A DNA stretch of 64,000 nt from Klebsormidium nitens. Taxonomy: Eukaryota; Streptophyta; Klebsormidiophyceae; Klebsormidiales; Klebsormidiaceae. Below the pieces are notes generated by a model that worked only from the letters and a program-made list of their open reading frames with translations, ran no database searches and was not told the DNA's origin. The stretch lies in contig DF237035.1 in the NCBI GenBank assembly GCA_000708835.1, forward strand, positions 131,899-195,898, in the 5' to 3' direction. A program made the position numbers and the translations under genes. Shown piece by piece: positions 52,064 to 64,000 of this stretch. The number at the start of each line of letters is the position of its first letter. Position 1 is the first letter of the stretch.

Positions 52064-55000
52064 ATGGCGGCTGCAACTCACGGCGCCAACGTATGGGCCG
52101 CCCTGGCTTCGGTTCGGGCCAAGAATCCGCTGGTCCAGTGCATTGCAAACTACGTGAGCATGGACCTGGCGGCCAACACGTTACTGGTGAGGGCCTCGCC
52201 AACTGATGTGCACCTCAACAAGGGAGAATGCAAGGATTTCAAAGTGCTTATGTCAATCTCCAACAGCATTGCACGCCGCTTTTTGGTTTTCTTGGTTTCG
52301 TTCTCTGCTTCTTGACTCTTAAATGGGTGTCTCGGGTTGGGCGCTTGGGTGCTTTTTCTGAGTGAATGAATGCCTGATCTAGATTGGAAGTCATTAAGGG
52401 CTAGAAGCCGCCAATGTATCCCCCTTCCGCAGCATCGACTACAAAAGCTGGCGCTTATGCTGGAAAACTATATCTACTGTGCCCTGGAGCATGGCATCTG
52501 CTTTGAGCGCCCATTGTTTGGATCAGCGCAAATAAATTTCCTGAATTAGCTGCTCGAATGTGCAGGCGGCCGGAGCGTCCCCTGCTATGGTGCATTCAGC
52601 AGAGGAGGTGGAGGAGTTTATACAGGTAGGCGCTCTGCCGCTCGTGCCGTCCCAGAGCCCCCTCTTCACAAAGACCAAACAAGCAACTTCAGCCTTATTG
52701 TTCAGACTATTCTGGTCTGTTCCTCAAGGTTTTCGCCTGGCCTGGACGATGAACTTTCAATCATCATAAGCAGGTTCAATGGACAGAAAGCATTGCTCCT
52801 CAATCTTGTCACTCCTCCCACCGCACCAACCCTCCATCGTCTCCATAATCTGCACGTTGACACCACATCACCATTTCATGACATTTGCAGATTGCTGGTG
52901 CTTTGAGTGTCAACATCGGCACACTATCGCCTCCCTGGGTAGAAGGGATGCGCCGTGCCATAGCAGGCGCTAAAGAGGCGGGCAAGCCATGGGTTTTGGA
53001 CCCAGTAGGAGTTGGGGCCACCACTTATCGAACAAAAGTGAGCCCTTTCTGTCATCTCGGCCCAATCTTGGGCCAAGTGCAGTCCCGTTTTCTCATATGT
53101 GGCAAATCGCACATGCTCTCGCGTCTGCTTATCAGCCGGCCAAGCCGGACTTCTCTTTGCAATGACGAGTCGACGAGTGCTCATTGCCGGAATTCAGGAC
53201 GGCTCTTTCTTTTCTGCAGCTCCTTAACAAACCTTCTCACACCTTTCTCTGCTCATGCAGATATGCCAGGAGTTGATAGCAATGGGCCCGACAGTGATTA
53301 GGGGCAATGCGTCTGAGATCCTGGCAGCGGCGGGGGCAGCCACTGAAGCTACCAGGGTAAGATTTGCGCCCCCTGATATTTCCCTTTGCAAAGGTGTCAT
53401 GAGGGGGGGCGGAAACTGCTTTTGACATTCGGGCCTGCTTTCAAATCGACGATGTGCGCGCCCTCAGAGCCGATATTCGAACCCGAATGACACAAACTTC
53501 TGGAAAAGCAAGATCCAGGATGTTTGAAGATATAGAGGCTCTCGAGCATGGCTCGTTGCTGACAGCCCTCTGTGTGGATATGAAAATTGCGGCAATCCCA
53601 TGTTGCAGCGAGCTCTTCCATAGTTCGGTCCTCATTTCTCGAAAAACTTTCAGCTATAAGTTCTCGAAAGTTGGCGGGCTCCTGGATACTCGGATTGCTC
53701 CCCAGATTTGATTCTCTTCTGGCCCAGCAGGGCGTTGACAGCAGTACTTTTGGCACTTTATTAGAAAAAGCTCGTGAATCTGACTTAAAAATCAATTGCA
53801 TGATTTGGCGAGCTCTTCCGCAATCCGCGCAGTTTTTTGATAACAGTGTCGTTGTTCTCTCGTTGTTCTCTCGGGCAGCAGGGCGTTCACAGCTCTGCCT
53901 TTGTCACCTTCTCAGATCTGGGTTTCGAAAGTCGACGTGGTGAATTATAGCACAGTTTGGCGGGCTTTCCAAATACTCGCCCCGTTCTCTCGACAGCCTC
54001 GTATCTCTTCTGGGCCAACAGGGCGTTAACAGCTCCGCCTTCGTAACTTGTCAGTATTTGAGTTTCGAAAGTCGACGTGGTGAATTATAGCCCAGTTTGG
54101 CGGGCTTTTCAAATACTCGCCCCGTTCTCTCGACAGTCTCGTATCTCTTCTGGGCCAACAGGGCGTTGACAGCTCTGCCTTCGTAACCTGTCAGTTTTGA
54201 GTTTCGAGAGTCGATGTGGTAATAATCAACGCGATTCGGTGGGCTTTCCAAATTCATTCGCCCCGTTCTCTCGACAGCCTCATATCTCTTCTGGGCCGAC
54301 AGGGCGTTGACAGCTCTGCCGCCTCCACAGACGCGCTTTCTGCCGCCAAGCAATTGGCCACTGCGTGCGGGTCCGTAGTCGCCGTAAGCGGCGCTATCGA
54401 CCTTATCACGGATGGAAGACGGGTGTTGCGCGTGGCCAATGGGGATCCCCTCCTTCAGGTCAGTACCAATTTCGATCCCACCTGTTACGTTGCTTTTTGG
54501 CACGACAGTCAAAGCTCGATTTGCCCAGTTAAGCACTGCCTTTTCGGAAAATATGTTGCATCGCCTTTGCCATACGCTATTGGGGAAAAGATCCGGACAC
54601 ATCAAAGCGAAGGCGGGTCCACAAACACACTTGTTCCCAGTCAAACCTTTGTCACCATTTATTGCGCAAGAGTTGAACACCGTTCCAAGGAGAACTTGTT
54701 TCTGGGTCCCACATGACATTTGATTTCGGAAAGTCGCCCGTTACCCTTCTCCTAACCTCCACAAGGCCTACCGGATCGGTAAAGTGATACATTCTCAAGT
54801 TGAGCTCGAGACCTTGCTCTTTACTTCCCGACCCGAAACGAACACCTGATTCGGCTTGCGTATCAAATCTACCATCCAAATCTTACCGACTCAATCAGTT
54901 CGGAGCGATCTCTCATTATCTCGGTTACGTATCTGAGGAGGGAAAAGAGATGGAGCGCTGTTGACCCCCTCGCGTGTCGGCTGCAGAAAGTGACCGCCAC

Positions 55001-55619
55001 GGGGTGCTCCGTGACGGCGCTAATCGCCGTCTTTCTGGCCGCTAATCCCGAGCTACAGCCCCTAGAGGCGGCCGCATACACCCTCGCTTATTTCGGGTGA
55101 GCTTTTACACGGGCTGTTTGGACCTAACTTTCTATTGGTCGTGGAGGCTACGCTTTTCTACCGGTCTTACAAGCTCAGCTTCCTACCGCGGTCGGGAAGC
55201 AGCCGCCCCCAGTAGCACGCTTCGCTAATTTTCCTTCTTCTCGCGATTCTTGGACCGTGCGAAATTTAAGAGGAGCTGCATCAGCGTGGGCGCTTTTCTG
55301 CTTGCGCTACAGGTTCTCCGGTAGGATCCGCCGATCTGCTCTTGGTTATGTCTTCCCTTCCGGAAGTCGGTTAAAGCATCTAATGAACCCTTCTATGGTT
55401 GCCAAACTGCTTTTGGCTGTCGTCTTTTCTTTCCGAAGTCGGTTTGAGTATCCAAGTAATCCTTCTATGGTGGATTTTCGCAGGCTGGCAGCTCAGGTCG
55501 CAGTTGAAGCGCACCCAGGGGGACCAGGCACTTTCAGAGCGCACTTTTTAGATGCACTGTACGCTTTGGGCGAGGAAACCGTGACGCAAGGAGCCCTCGT
55601 TTCCGAGGATCCGCTATAA
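52064..55619 (+). CDS. THIM: Hydroxyethylthiazole kinase
   Basis: Seven exons: 52064-52186, 52566-52625, 52891-53037, 53261-53356, 54303-54458, 54987-55096, 55484-55619. Phases match and give 275 residues, the usual length. The enzyme phosphorylates 4-methyl-5-(2-hydroxyethyl)thiazole in thiamin salvage. Family motifs: [68 protein letters not shown], and the catalytic TATGC (Cys201), ending [14 protein letters not shown]. The N-terminus is short and without an obvious transit peptide. Intron 4 (53357-54302) contains an array of decoy copies of the exon 5 acceptor, and intron 6 a tandem duplication before the last acceptor. Confidence 0.96.
53722..54330 (+). repeat. Five-copy array of the exon 5 splice acceptor (about 140-bp units)
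   Basis: The exon 5 start GGCGTTGACAGCTCTGCC at 54303 is preceded in the intron by copies at 54162, 54022, 53882 and 53731, spaced 140-151 bp. The three nearest copies keep the AG plus upstream CTTCTGGGCC context; the repeat body also shares CGAAAGTCGACGTGGT and CCCCGTTCTCTCGACAG. The furthest copy is diverged. Each copy is a potential competing 3' splice site. Confidence 0.92.
55357..55475 (+). repeat. Tandem duplication before the last acceptor of the thiazole kinase gene
   Basis: CTTCCGGAAGTCGGTT... (55357) and TTTCCGAAGTCGGTTT... (55429) both continue into CCTTCTATGG, about 72 bp apart. The second copy runs up to the true acceptor at 55483. Confidence 0.75.
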
Positions 55620-56823
55620 CTCGAGTGGAAACCAGGCCACGAGGGAGGCAGCATTAAGCCCCCGAGAGGAGATTCATTACTGCCATGCATGCCGGTGCAA
55701 ACGGTGTTGTCTATGTCCTAGCCTGATGATCAGCTGCTTCGAGGCAGCGCATCTGGTCAACTGTAAGCCTCAAGGCTCAGCCGCCCTGTCTTGCAATTGA
55801 TTTCTCGCATTGGCCTTACAGCTATCATGCTCGTGCTGCGTTTGAATGTTGATGATATATAGACAAGATACTCCTGGCATTGAGAAATGGCCGGGTAGTC
55901 GGCGAACATCACACATATCATGCAAGCAAAGTTAGGCTAGCCTGAAGCACGCTTGCATTCCATTGGCGTGTATGTGCATGCATGCGTGGCCGTCAGCTTT
56001 AATCTGTAGAAAGACTCGACTATATAGTCCCTAGCACCTGACACTGAATGTCTACATGATGTTTTATAAGATCATGTGCTCACAAGCGCGTGCCACTGCG
56101 CATGTTTCAAGTTTCTAGTGCATGACAAATACCCGGCGTCAAGCATGCCAAATTTGATCAACCCCGCCGCGGCCGCGCCATGGAATGATCTGCTGGCGAG
56201 CCACATTGCGGCAATGATCAAATGTCCGACGTGAATGATATGGGCTTGAGAAGAGATGCACTAAATGGACTGCAAAAGTTTGCATGCAGCTCACCGCGTC
56301 AGTGACGATAATTTCCATAATTGCAACTTAAGGCGCTTGCATGTGGCAATCAACTGCCCAGGCAGGCTTACATACCGCGAGTATACCCGGATCGACGCGC
56401 CGATTATAGCGGTCGGACAGCTAAGCCCGCCGGCCTTCAAAGCGATCATCTCGATCGAATCTGATGCAAGTGATTCTGCCCGCACGGTGAACCTTGCATC
56501 AAAAGGGGCCCGTTCAACCTTTTTCAAAAGCGAACTCCAGACGGCCAACAGCTCCATAACAAATAACATAAGCTAATGCACATGGATCCAATTTTTTACC
56601 GATAAAAGCAATTTGACGATCCAGATTGTACGTATCCAAATTTCTGCTTTTGCCATTGACCGCCGTCCAGACTCGTGCATTTTCCATGTAGGCTCCACTA
56701 GACCGTCCTCTTGACAGAAAGTTTCGATTTTAGAAGTTGACCGTAATATATGTACTAATAAATACAGCTGTCACGACAAACTCCAAGTTAGCGGTGCTGA
56801 AACGGCACTGCCACGCGCCTTTC
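55620..56823. other. Convergent intergenic region
   Basis: This is the 3' flank of the thiazole kinase gene (plus) and of the coiled-coil gene (minus). It is AT-richer, with CATGCATGC-type motifs near 55684 and 55975 and a CCGCGGCCGCG run at 56166. No gene seen. Confidence 0.4.
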
Positions 56824-59800
56824 TTATGCGCCCGCCGCCATGACCTCCCCCCACCGCACTTCCTGTTCCAATACAGCAAGCGCCCTATGCAAACTCGCCG
56901 TGAGCTCCCGCGCCCCCCCTTTCCTCCCTTTTCCCTTCTCCCCTCCCCCGCTCTGCCGGCACCGCTCCACCTCCGCCAAAACCCCTTCTAAAACCACCCC
57001 CCCGGAAGACGGTTTTCGTCCTTTCCCCATGAGATGCCTCACTTCGTCCATTCTTAGATGCACCAACTCTGCCGCCGCCGCCGTTTCCCCACCCTGCTCC
57101 CGCCATTCCTCGCTCCCCTCACTCTCCGCCCCCGCACCCTGCTTTTCTATGATCTCGCCCGCCGCTCGTAAAGCGCGCGCCGCGCGCGCACCGGTTTTAG
57201 TTAGCGCCGCTGCAAGGGCTCCGAGCTCGGCCTCGGCCGCGCGAGCCACGCCGAGTTCTTCTCTCGCCACCTCTAGTTGCCGCTGCGCAGCCGCGAGTCG
57301 ATCTTCGGCAGCTGCCGCCTCGGCCTCGCGCTCGGCCCGCGCGGCGTCGAGTTGGTTGCGGCACGAGCGCAGCAAGGCCTCCCTGCAGAGGACACGTGGC
57401 AGGTCAGAGTGAGGCGAACGACGGAGGTCAGAAGAAACGTGCGGCGGTGGCCACGAACAAAGCCTTAAGCATTACTGTGTCGGCTAAGAGCAAGAAACAA
57501 TAGAAAGGGTCGAAAGGCGACATGAACTCCCATCAGACACCGTTCAAACCTGCACGACGCGGATTTGTCCAGAGAGGCGGATCACTTGCTACAACGTTCT
57601 CATTCTTTAGTTTTCAATCAACCCCTCACAACAATCTGTCCGGTTCCGGCCGTCCTGTGAGGCTTACCTTCGAGCAGCTTCCGCCTGCCACCTCTTGACC
57701 GCGGCCTCGAGCCCCTCCCTATCTTTCTCCCGCTCTTTCTCTTTCTCCCTTTCTGCCGCGTTTGCCGCGACTTCCGCCCTTTCTCTCGCCTCCTTCAAAG
57801 CCGCCTCCTTACTCTTGAGCGCCGCACTCAAGCTCCGCACTTTTTCCTCCGCAGCTTGCATCCGTTTCTGATCCCCGCTCGCGTCGCGGTCCACTCCGGC
57901 CGCCGCCTCTAGTTTCCGGTGCAGTTCCTTGACCACAGCGGCCTGCCGCGCGGCCGCCAGCTTCGACTTCGAAAGCTCCGCCTCGAGAGCCGCGCGCGCG
58001 TCGACCGCAGCCGCGGCCGCGGCCGCGCGCTGCTTGGACTCGCCCTCGAGGCTGTTGAGGAGCCGGGACTTGCGCGCCGCGTCTGCGCGTGCGGCCTTTA
58101 GCTCCGCCTGCGGAAATCAATGCTGCAACTTCAAACATCGTGCTTGGGCATAGTAAGGAAGGTGAGCGCCCGCATATCAGAGAAAGTATTTAGAGAGAGC
58201 TGGGGAGGTAAAGGACATGCACAAGGCAACCTGCGACCATTCTTCAGACCTCAACCGTCGTCTGCGGGGATATAACCTGTCTCGTCTGGCAGTCCCAGTG
58301 CAGCACCGCATGCCCCTGCGCTTTTGCACCTAATAGCAGCCCCTCTTGGAACTTTCGCCTCCGCAGTCCGTCCGTTGATTCCGACCCTCAACCCGCTGCC
58401 TTCTGCAGTGAATCTCAGAACAGATGGACAAGAATCTTGAGATACCGGAGGCCGCTGACAGCTGGCCTCGGTGCCGCTGTTGCCGCAAGGGTCGCCCATA
58501 CCTGGCACCGCCTGCGAGAGTGTCCGCCTGCTGCTGCCAGACCTCGGGGGAGTGTGTCGTAGCGACCTTGTTTGGGGTTCTGGAATTCAAGGGTTTTATC
58601 CAATCATTGGAAAGCAGACACGAATTAAGCCCCAGCACGGGTCGCCTCACCTGGCACGTCGCGAGCGCGTCCGCCTGCTGCTGCCAGACCTCGGGGGAGT
58701 GCGTGGCGGCGACCTTCTGGGCGGCCCGCAGCCGCTCCTGAAGCGCGCCCACCTCGCGCGCCGCTTTCCGCTTTACGTCCACCAGCTCCGCCGACGCTGC
58801 AAGAGCGTTATAAGGAGCATCCAGCAGTCAAGCGAGGCTTCTCAAAAATCTCGCAGTACGATTCTAGCTTTTGGCAAAAGGGGAGAGCGGAGAGGGAGTC
58901 GGTGAACTGGTTCCAACCATAGTTACTTGTCAAAGGTTTTTCCGAAGTATGGCAGCTACCTGGAAAAACAATCTTTGTAGGAGAGCTGACGACTTCGCGC
59001 CTACAAGAAGCGATGAGTTTGACCAGGATCATCATTAAGGAGCGCTTTGTGGGCTCCTTGCGCAGGCAAGCATTCCTCTCGCAGGCCGCCACCTTGATTG
59101 CATTCGCGGCCAAGCAGAGTCTTCGCGCGGTAACCCCTCATATCATGTCAGACACTTCAAACTAGCAACTCTCCAACAGCACAACAGCATATTTGAATAT
59201 CTGCTTAGCGAGTTCTAGCATCTACTTCTTTTCACCGCCCCTTCTGGCCCAAGCTCCACAAGGAGGACCCACCGCCTTCTGCCAAAGTGATCGACTACTA
59301 AAATCGTCCAAAACCTGAGCAATGAACGCCGTTGTCCTGAACGCAACTTTGAAAGGAACGCTGTTGTCCTCACAACATTAACCGTTTCCTCTGCTTTGAT
59401 TTTATCAACCGTGAGCGGCGCCTCACCTGCCGCCAGCTTCGCCCGCAGCTGCTCGACTCGCTCTCCCGACTGCGCGAGCCTCCCCTCGAGCGCGCACTTT
59501 TCCTGCCGCGCAAACTGCAGCTCCCCCGCCATCGCGCGCAGCCCCTCGCTCTCCGCGACTGCGCGCATCGCCTGTGCAGCGTCCGCCACCTGTCGGGCCC
59601 ACGCCTCGGGGTTTGGACACTCTGGTAATTCGGGGCCCGGGGGCCCGTGTGAAATCTTCCCCCGGGAGGAATCGGTGTCGCGAGTGGGGGGAGAAAGGCG
59701 TCGGGGTTGAGGGGGGGAATCGTGATGGAAGGTGTTGTGCGCGAGCGCTTGGAGCCGCGCCTCGAGGGACTGGACTTCGCGTTCCTTCAGCGCGCGGTAT

Positions 59801-62800
59801 CTGTAGGCCAGTAAGATCATTGGTCAGCCGACAGTCAACCGAAAACTGCTCAGAAGTATTCGTTTTAATTGCACTTCGCAGGATGAATTGATGGTTCTTT
59901 GTGGGCGTGAGACGCTAAGCCCGTGATCAGTACTTTGCTCTTCTACCTACGACAATGGTTAATCAGACACCACGATCTTTCCATCAATCCAAACGTTCCC
60001 ATACACACCAGCTTATCCATCATTTGTCTCTGCTCATATCGTGAATCACCTCAAGACAGAACGTGCACTTCTCGTGGCTTTTACAGCCGCCTAGGACCCA
60101 CCGTTGATACTCCGCTTGTAAGCGCGCCACGGCGGCCTGCCCCTCGCGCTGCCACGTATCCCTCTGCTCCGCACACTCCTGGAGCGCCACCTGGCAGGCG
60201 TCCCGCTCGGCTTGGCGCTCGCGCGCGTATACGATTCCAGCCTCTACTTTCACCTCCCACTCTTTGCGCTCTACTGCGGATTCCGCGGCCCAGAGCTCTC
60301 GAGCTTCCGCCAGAGCGGCTTCCGCTTTAATGACTTTCTCCTCGGCGTCGGTGCGTGCGGCGACGATTTCTTGCTGCCACCTGGAACAAGGCGGCAAAAG
60401 CACGGGATCAGATGAACATCAAGAAAGGGTCGATGATCGACTTACATCTGTGCCGAGTAAGCTCCGCTCAGCTGTGTTTGAAGCGCAGGTCGCGAGGATT
60501 ATCGAGCGGATAGCGAGGAAGATAGTAAGAAGGCAGGAAGAGGGAACGAGGACAAAGACTAAAGACATCTTAGAGATTATTGAAACATTGCACAAAGGTC
60601 CCAGAACGGGCACAGAAGCTGGGCGCCTCCTCTGAGAGGACTATATGCACTGCACCTGGGTTCAAGCACTGATAACCATTATTCCGCTCCGTACTTCAAA
60701 AATCCGTTTCTTGCCAAGGTGTCCTGCCCCTCACCTGGCCTGTGCTGCCAGCATTTTCGCCTCGACGTCCTGCAAGTTTTGTATGTGCTGCTCCACCAGT
60801 CGTTCCCGCTCCCGCCCCGCTGCCGCCTCTAGTTCCGCCCGCCGAGCCCGCTCCTCCGCAATCGCCGCCTCTAGTTGCGCCACTCTCTGGGCAGCCTCTA
60901 GAGCGCGGCGCTTGTACTCTGAACGCAACGCTTGGAGCAGATGCGTGTACCTGCAAACGAGAGGAGGCACAGCTCAGGTAGCCGCGAGAGAGAAAGTTTC
61001 CTTCACACAAACTTAGATCCTGAGACTTGGAGATAGATCGTACGTCTCCTAAAAGCAGTACAGAATTGACCGAATGGACCGAAAACCTGATAACAATTGC
61101 CAGGTCACCGAATTACTCACCTCTGTGCGCGAGCCAGGCGCGCCCACTGCTGCCTCTGCTGCTCGTCTCGCCGACCAGCCTCCCCATCAAGAACCGCAGC
61201 GGCCTGCCCCTTACTGGGACCGTTTTGAGGGGCAGATGGGGGCCCGTCCTGGATGCAAGAGGAGACTCAATAAGTTTGCGTCGTCAGCACACTTGCGATC
61301 GCTTGGGCAGAACTTTGAGACCTGAAAGACAAGCCTGTGGATGGACGCAGTCAAGGATAAGAACTCTTGTTAGCAAGCAGAAAGATCCAACGCCTTTGTT
61401 ACACGGACCACTGTACCGGCCTTGAGTCCATTTTCCAGGAGGACCCTTCAACATCGGCGAGTTTCTTGAGGAAGGCGCCGCAGATACCGCTCGTGAATTG
61501 CCCCGACAAACAGGAAAGCATAGAAGGGCCATCGAGTGTCTCACACGGGGTTACCAACTCATACCCAGATTCAAATTGAAGCTAAAAGCAAATATAAAGG
61601 TGTGGCCCCGCTGCCGTTCCCCTGTTCCTCACCCGCTCCTCGAAAAGGACACTTTCTTGCCCGGCGCTCTGCTGCCCAGCCATGCCACGTGGCTGCGCTT
61701 CTTGGAGTAGCCGCTGAGCTTCTACCAGCTGGCGCGCCAGCTCCTGCTGCCCGCTCCGCGCTTGGGCCCCCGCCTCCATCTCCGCTTCACACTGCCGCCG
61801 CAGCGCTGCCAAGCGCTCATTTGCCACTGCCAATGCCTGCACCCAATCCGCCGCTGTCACTGTGACGTTGCAAAAGTGTCACAGAGGGCGAGAAACGTGA
61901 TTGTTCGCCTCAATCCCAAGTCTCTGTTTTGTGGCTAATAGCCGATAGCTGAATCGGAAAGAATGAATTGCCGGCAACTGACTCATGTCGCAAAGCTTAC
62001 AACATGCGTGAGAAGTCGGACTTCAGCGACTTTACAGTTAGTCGTTTTCACCTTGTCGAATGAATCCAAATCAAAATTGAGGAGTCTTCACCTGCTCTCC
62101 CTCCTGCACGGCAGCCCTCCCTCGCTCCCCCGCCTCCTTCGCCGCCTCTAGTTCCTTCGCCAGCGCCTCTTTCTCGCGCCCCGCCTGCTCCTCCGCTTGC
62201 GCGAGCGCGCCCCTCAGCGCGCCCACCAGCCGTCGATGCTCCTGCCGTTCGCTGCCCACCACCGATTTCAAAACGGCCACCTCCTGCTGCACCGCTGACA
62301 TCACCGCGGCGCCGGCCGCGAGCCGCGCGCCCGCGCCGACGTCAGCACGCGCGCTGACGTCAAGCTCGCGTAAGCGGGCCTCGGCGGAGGCGTGGGAGGC
62401 GGTCACGGCTTGCAGCGCGTGGCGGGCTTCTTGGCAGGCCACGCGTTCGGAGGCGAGGGCGGCTTGGAGGGCGGCTTCAGTAGCCTGAGCGGTTGCCGAC
62501 GCGGCCGCGACCTGCAATGTTGTAAAGAAAATATTCAGTGAAGAAAAGGAACATACCTGTCCTGGCTTTGAGGTAGAGAGAGACGGGACGTTTCACTTGG
62601 GCCTTACTCCGTGCACGGACTCAGTGGCCAGTTGAGATCCGAAGTCGCCTTTTGATACTTGAACCTTCAGTTTAACGAAGGACAGGCAAAAGCGCTGTCG
62701 TGGGGTTAAACTTCACAACAGGCTCTGGTTGCGGTGTCTTTCAAAGAGAGGACGGTTCCTCCTGCACACGTGGCAGCTTGTCGGCCCCTCACCTGCTCAG

Positions 62801-64000
62801 CATGCCGCCGCCCCTCCTCCTCCCGACTCCGCCGCTCTATTTCCAATCTGCTCTCCATAAGAGTCTCCCGCTGGCGAGCCGCCTCAATAAGCTTCCCCCG
62901 CTCCAGTTCTACCGCCATGCACCGCCGCTCCCACTCTTCCACCGCTTTTCGTAGCGTCTCTAGTTGCGCATCCCTTGAGGAGGCTTCCGTTTGCAGCTTC
63001 TCTACTTGCGCTTCCCTCAGAGAGTGTTCCGTTTCCGCTGCTTCCGCCCCCGGCCCCGGCCCTGCGCTCCGGTCTGCACATTCAACGTACGTTTGCGCTG
63101 CCCGCTCCGCCGTCTCTCCAAAGTCGGTCTCAGTTCCCTTCTCAAGATTCTCACTTCTTCCTTGCGTTGCTAGCAACCCACGGGGCATTTTTCGGTTCTC
63201 TTCTCCTTGTCCAGAGCTAGAGGTTGGATCTGCGCCGAGCACCGTCTCTACGAGCGGATCTGTCATGGTGCCAACTTCGCAAGACGCAGTCAAGGGCCCC
63301 ATGCTTGACACCGCACCGCCGGCGACCGCAGCGTTGGATTGGCTTTGAATCAGCTGTGCTTGCTGGGTCCACTCACGGTCTTGGAACACCGGAACCACCG
63401 CAAAAGGAAGATCTTCCGGCCCGGAAGAGTGGCGCTCCGCAGCCAAGAGCGCACCGTGAGAACCCCCTTCCCGCCCATCAACGCTGGCCGCGCCTCCTGC
63501 GGTACTACCAAAGTCGGTCAGATTTGGCTGTGCCGCTTCTGGGCGTTGCATGGAGGCAAGTGTAGAATCCGCGCGCGATTCCGGAGGGGCGTTGTTGGAT
63601 TGGGAGAGGCGAACTTGGCTCTGCTCTGTCGCGGACTGTCTCACAGACCCCCCGGTCTGTCCCTCAGCCGCACGATTCGCTCCCCACGGGACTAGCCCAT
63701 CCCCATTACTTTCTCCAACCAAGCCTCGCCCAGTGGCACCTTCAGCCCCCGCACCCAACGACCTGTGGTTAGCACTATCGCCGTCCAATGCGCTGCAATC
63801 CTGCACTTCGCCAGCGGCTATATTTTCCCGTTGTCTGACAGGGGGGTAGACAAGTACACTATCATTGGGGACAGCTTGCCTCCCCTCCGAACCATGACCG
63901 TTAGTCACGCCAACGGATGCAGGCCTAATCGCGATCTTTGATCCAACTTGTTGCACTGATCCGCTTTGCTCCAACACTCTGCCCAGTCTGACCGCTTCAC
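56824..64000 (-). CDS. Long coiled-coil protein, 5' end beyond the window
   Basis: Ten exons on the minus strand: 64000-62793 (open to the edge), 62511-62092, 61859-61633, 61209-61121, 60950-60735, 60380-60102, 59800-59427, 58796-58651, 58107-57668, 57382-56824. That is over 1300 residues. All junctions agree in phase except 62092 to 61859, where the donor is phase 0 and the acceptor needs one extra base; a microexon or a different edge is likely. The first 300 residues seen are low-complexity, Gly/Ser/Gln-rich. From about EAAETEHSLREAQVEKLQTEASS onward the protein is almost continuous coiled coil, very rich in Ala, Glu, Arg and Gln. GTMTDPLVET and GTETDFGET are related short motifs. I recognise no family; a structural or cytoskeletal role is only a guess. 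Confidence 0.75.
58502..58720 (-). repeat. Duplicated exon 3' edge with splice donor (coiled-coil gene)
   Basis: The exon ending at 58651 (encoding THSPEVWQQQADALATCQ, then the donor) is repeated in the following intron, with the copied edge at 58502, 149 bp away. The copy still reads THSPEVWQQQADTLAGGA and ends in CCAG followed by GTATGG, a plausible donor. Confidence 0.88.

Overview
This is a gene-dense, intron-rich eukaryotic window. The genes are those of a green plant-lineage organism, and I favour a streptophyte (charophyte) alga such as Klebsormidium. The reasons are a phytochrome-interacting-factor-type bHLH gene, two proteins with plastid-type N-termini (one with a twin-arginine thylakoid-lumen signal), a plant-type hydroxyethylthiazole kinase, a UBC15-type E2 enzyme, a plant receptor-like cytoplasmic kinase, and an algal-style extracellular-matrix protein. 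The genus is inference; no marker gene here fixes it.

Ten protein-coding genes could be assembled exon by exon. I checked GT-AG (once GC-AG) ends and codon phase by hand; the one junction that does not fit is noted in its entry. Left to right: (1) minus, plastid single-pass membrane protein, 813-3558, C-terminus unresolved; (2) plus, cyclophilin with a possible mitochondrial presequence, 4933-8046; (3) plus, 1022-residue secreted, Cys-rich, GPI-anchor-type protein, 9575-18656; (4) minus, double glutathionyl-hydroquinone-reductase/GST protein, 19675-27899; (5) plus, non-RD receptor-like cytoplasmic kinase, 29077-31794; (6) minus, PIF-like bHLH factor, 34656-38503; (7) plus, UBC15-type E2, 42746-46327; (8) minus, thylakoid-lumen TPR protein, 48462-51676; (9) plus, hydroxyethylthiazole kinase, 52064-55619; (10) minus, long coiled-coil protein running off the right edge, 56824 to beyond 64000. 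No tRNA, rRNA, CRISPR or complete transposon was seen. The genes belong to unrelated pathways and give no sign of forming a cluster; genes 8 and 9 share a 387-bp divergent promoter.

The most unusual signal is a recurring structural one. In four genes, a short local duplication has copied an exon edge together with its splice site and left the copy in the adjoining intron. The cases are the thiazole kinase exon 5 acceptor (five copies, about 140 bp apart), the E2 exon 2 acceptor (two clear copies and one decayed), the extracellular protein exon 8 donor (two copies), and a coiled-coil gene donor (two copies). Other introns carry plain tandem duplications.

Other points of interest are the in-frame fusion of two GST modules, the PIF-like protein without a canonical phytochrome-B-binding motif, a cyclophilin with Arg at the Trp121 position, a 268-bp AT-rich element with near-perfect terminal inverted repeats, and intergenic stretches dense in CATGCA, GTAC or TGGCGAAAA motifs.
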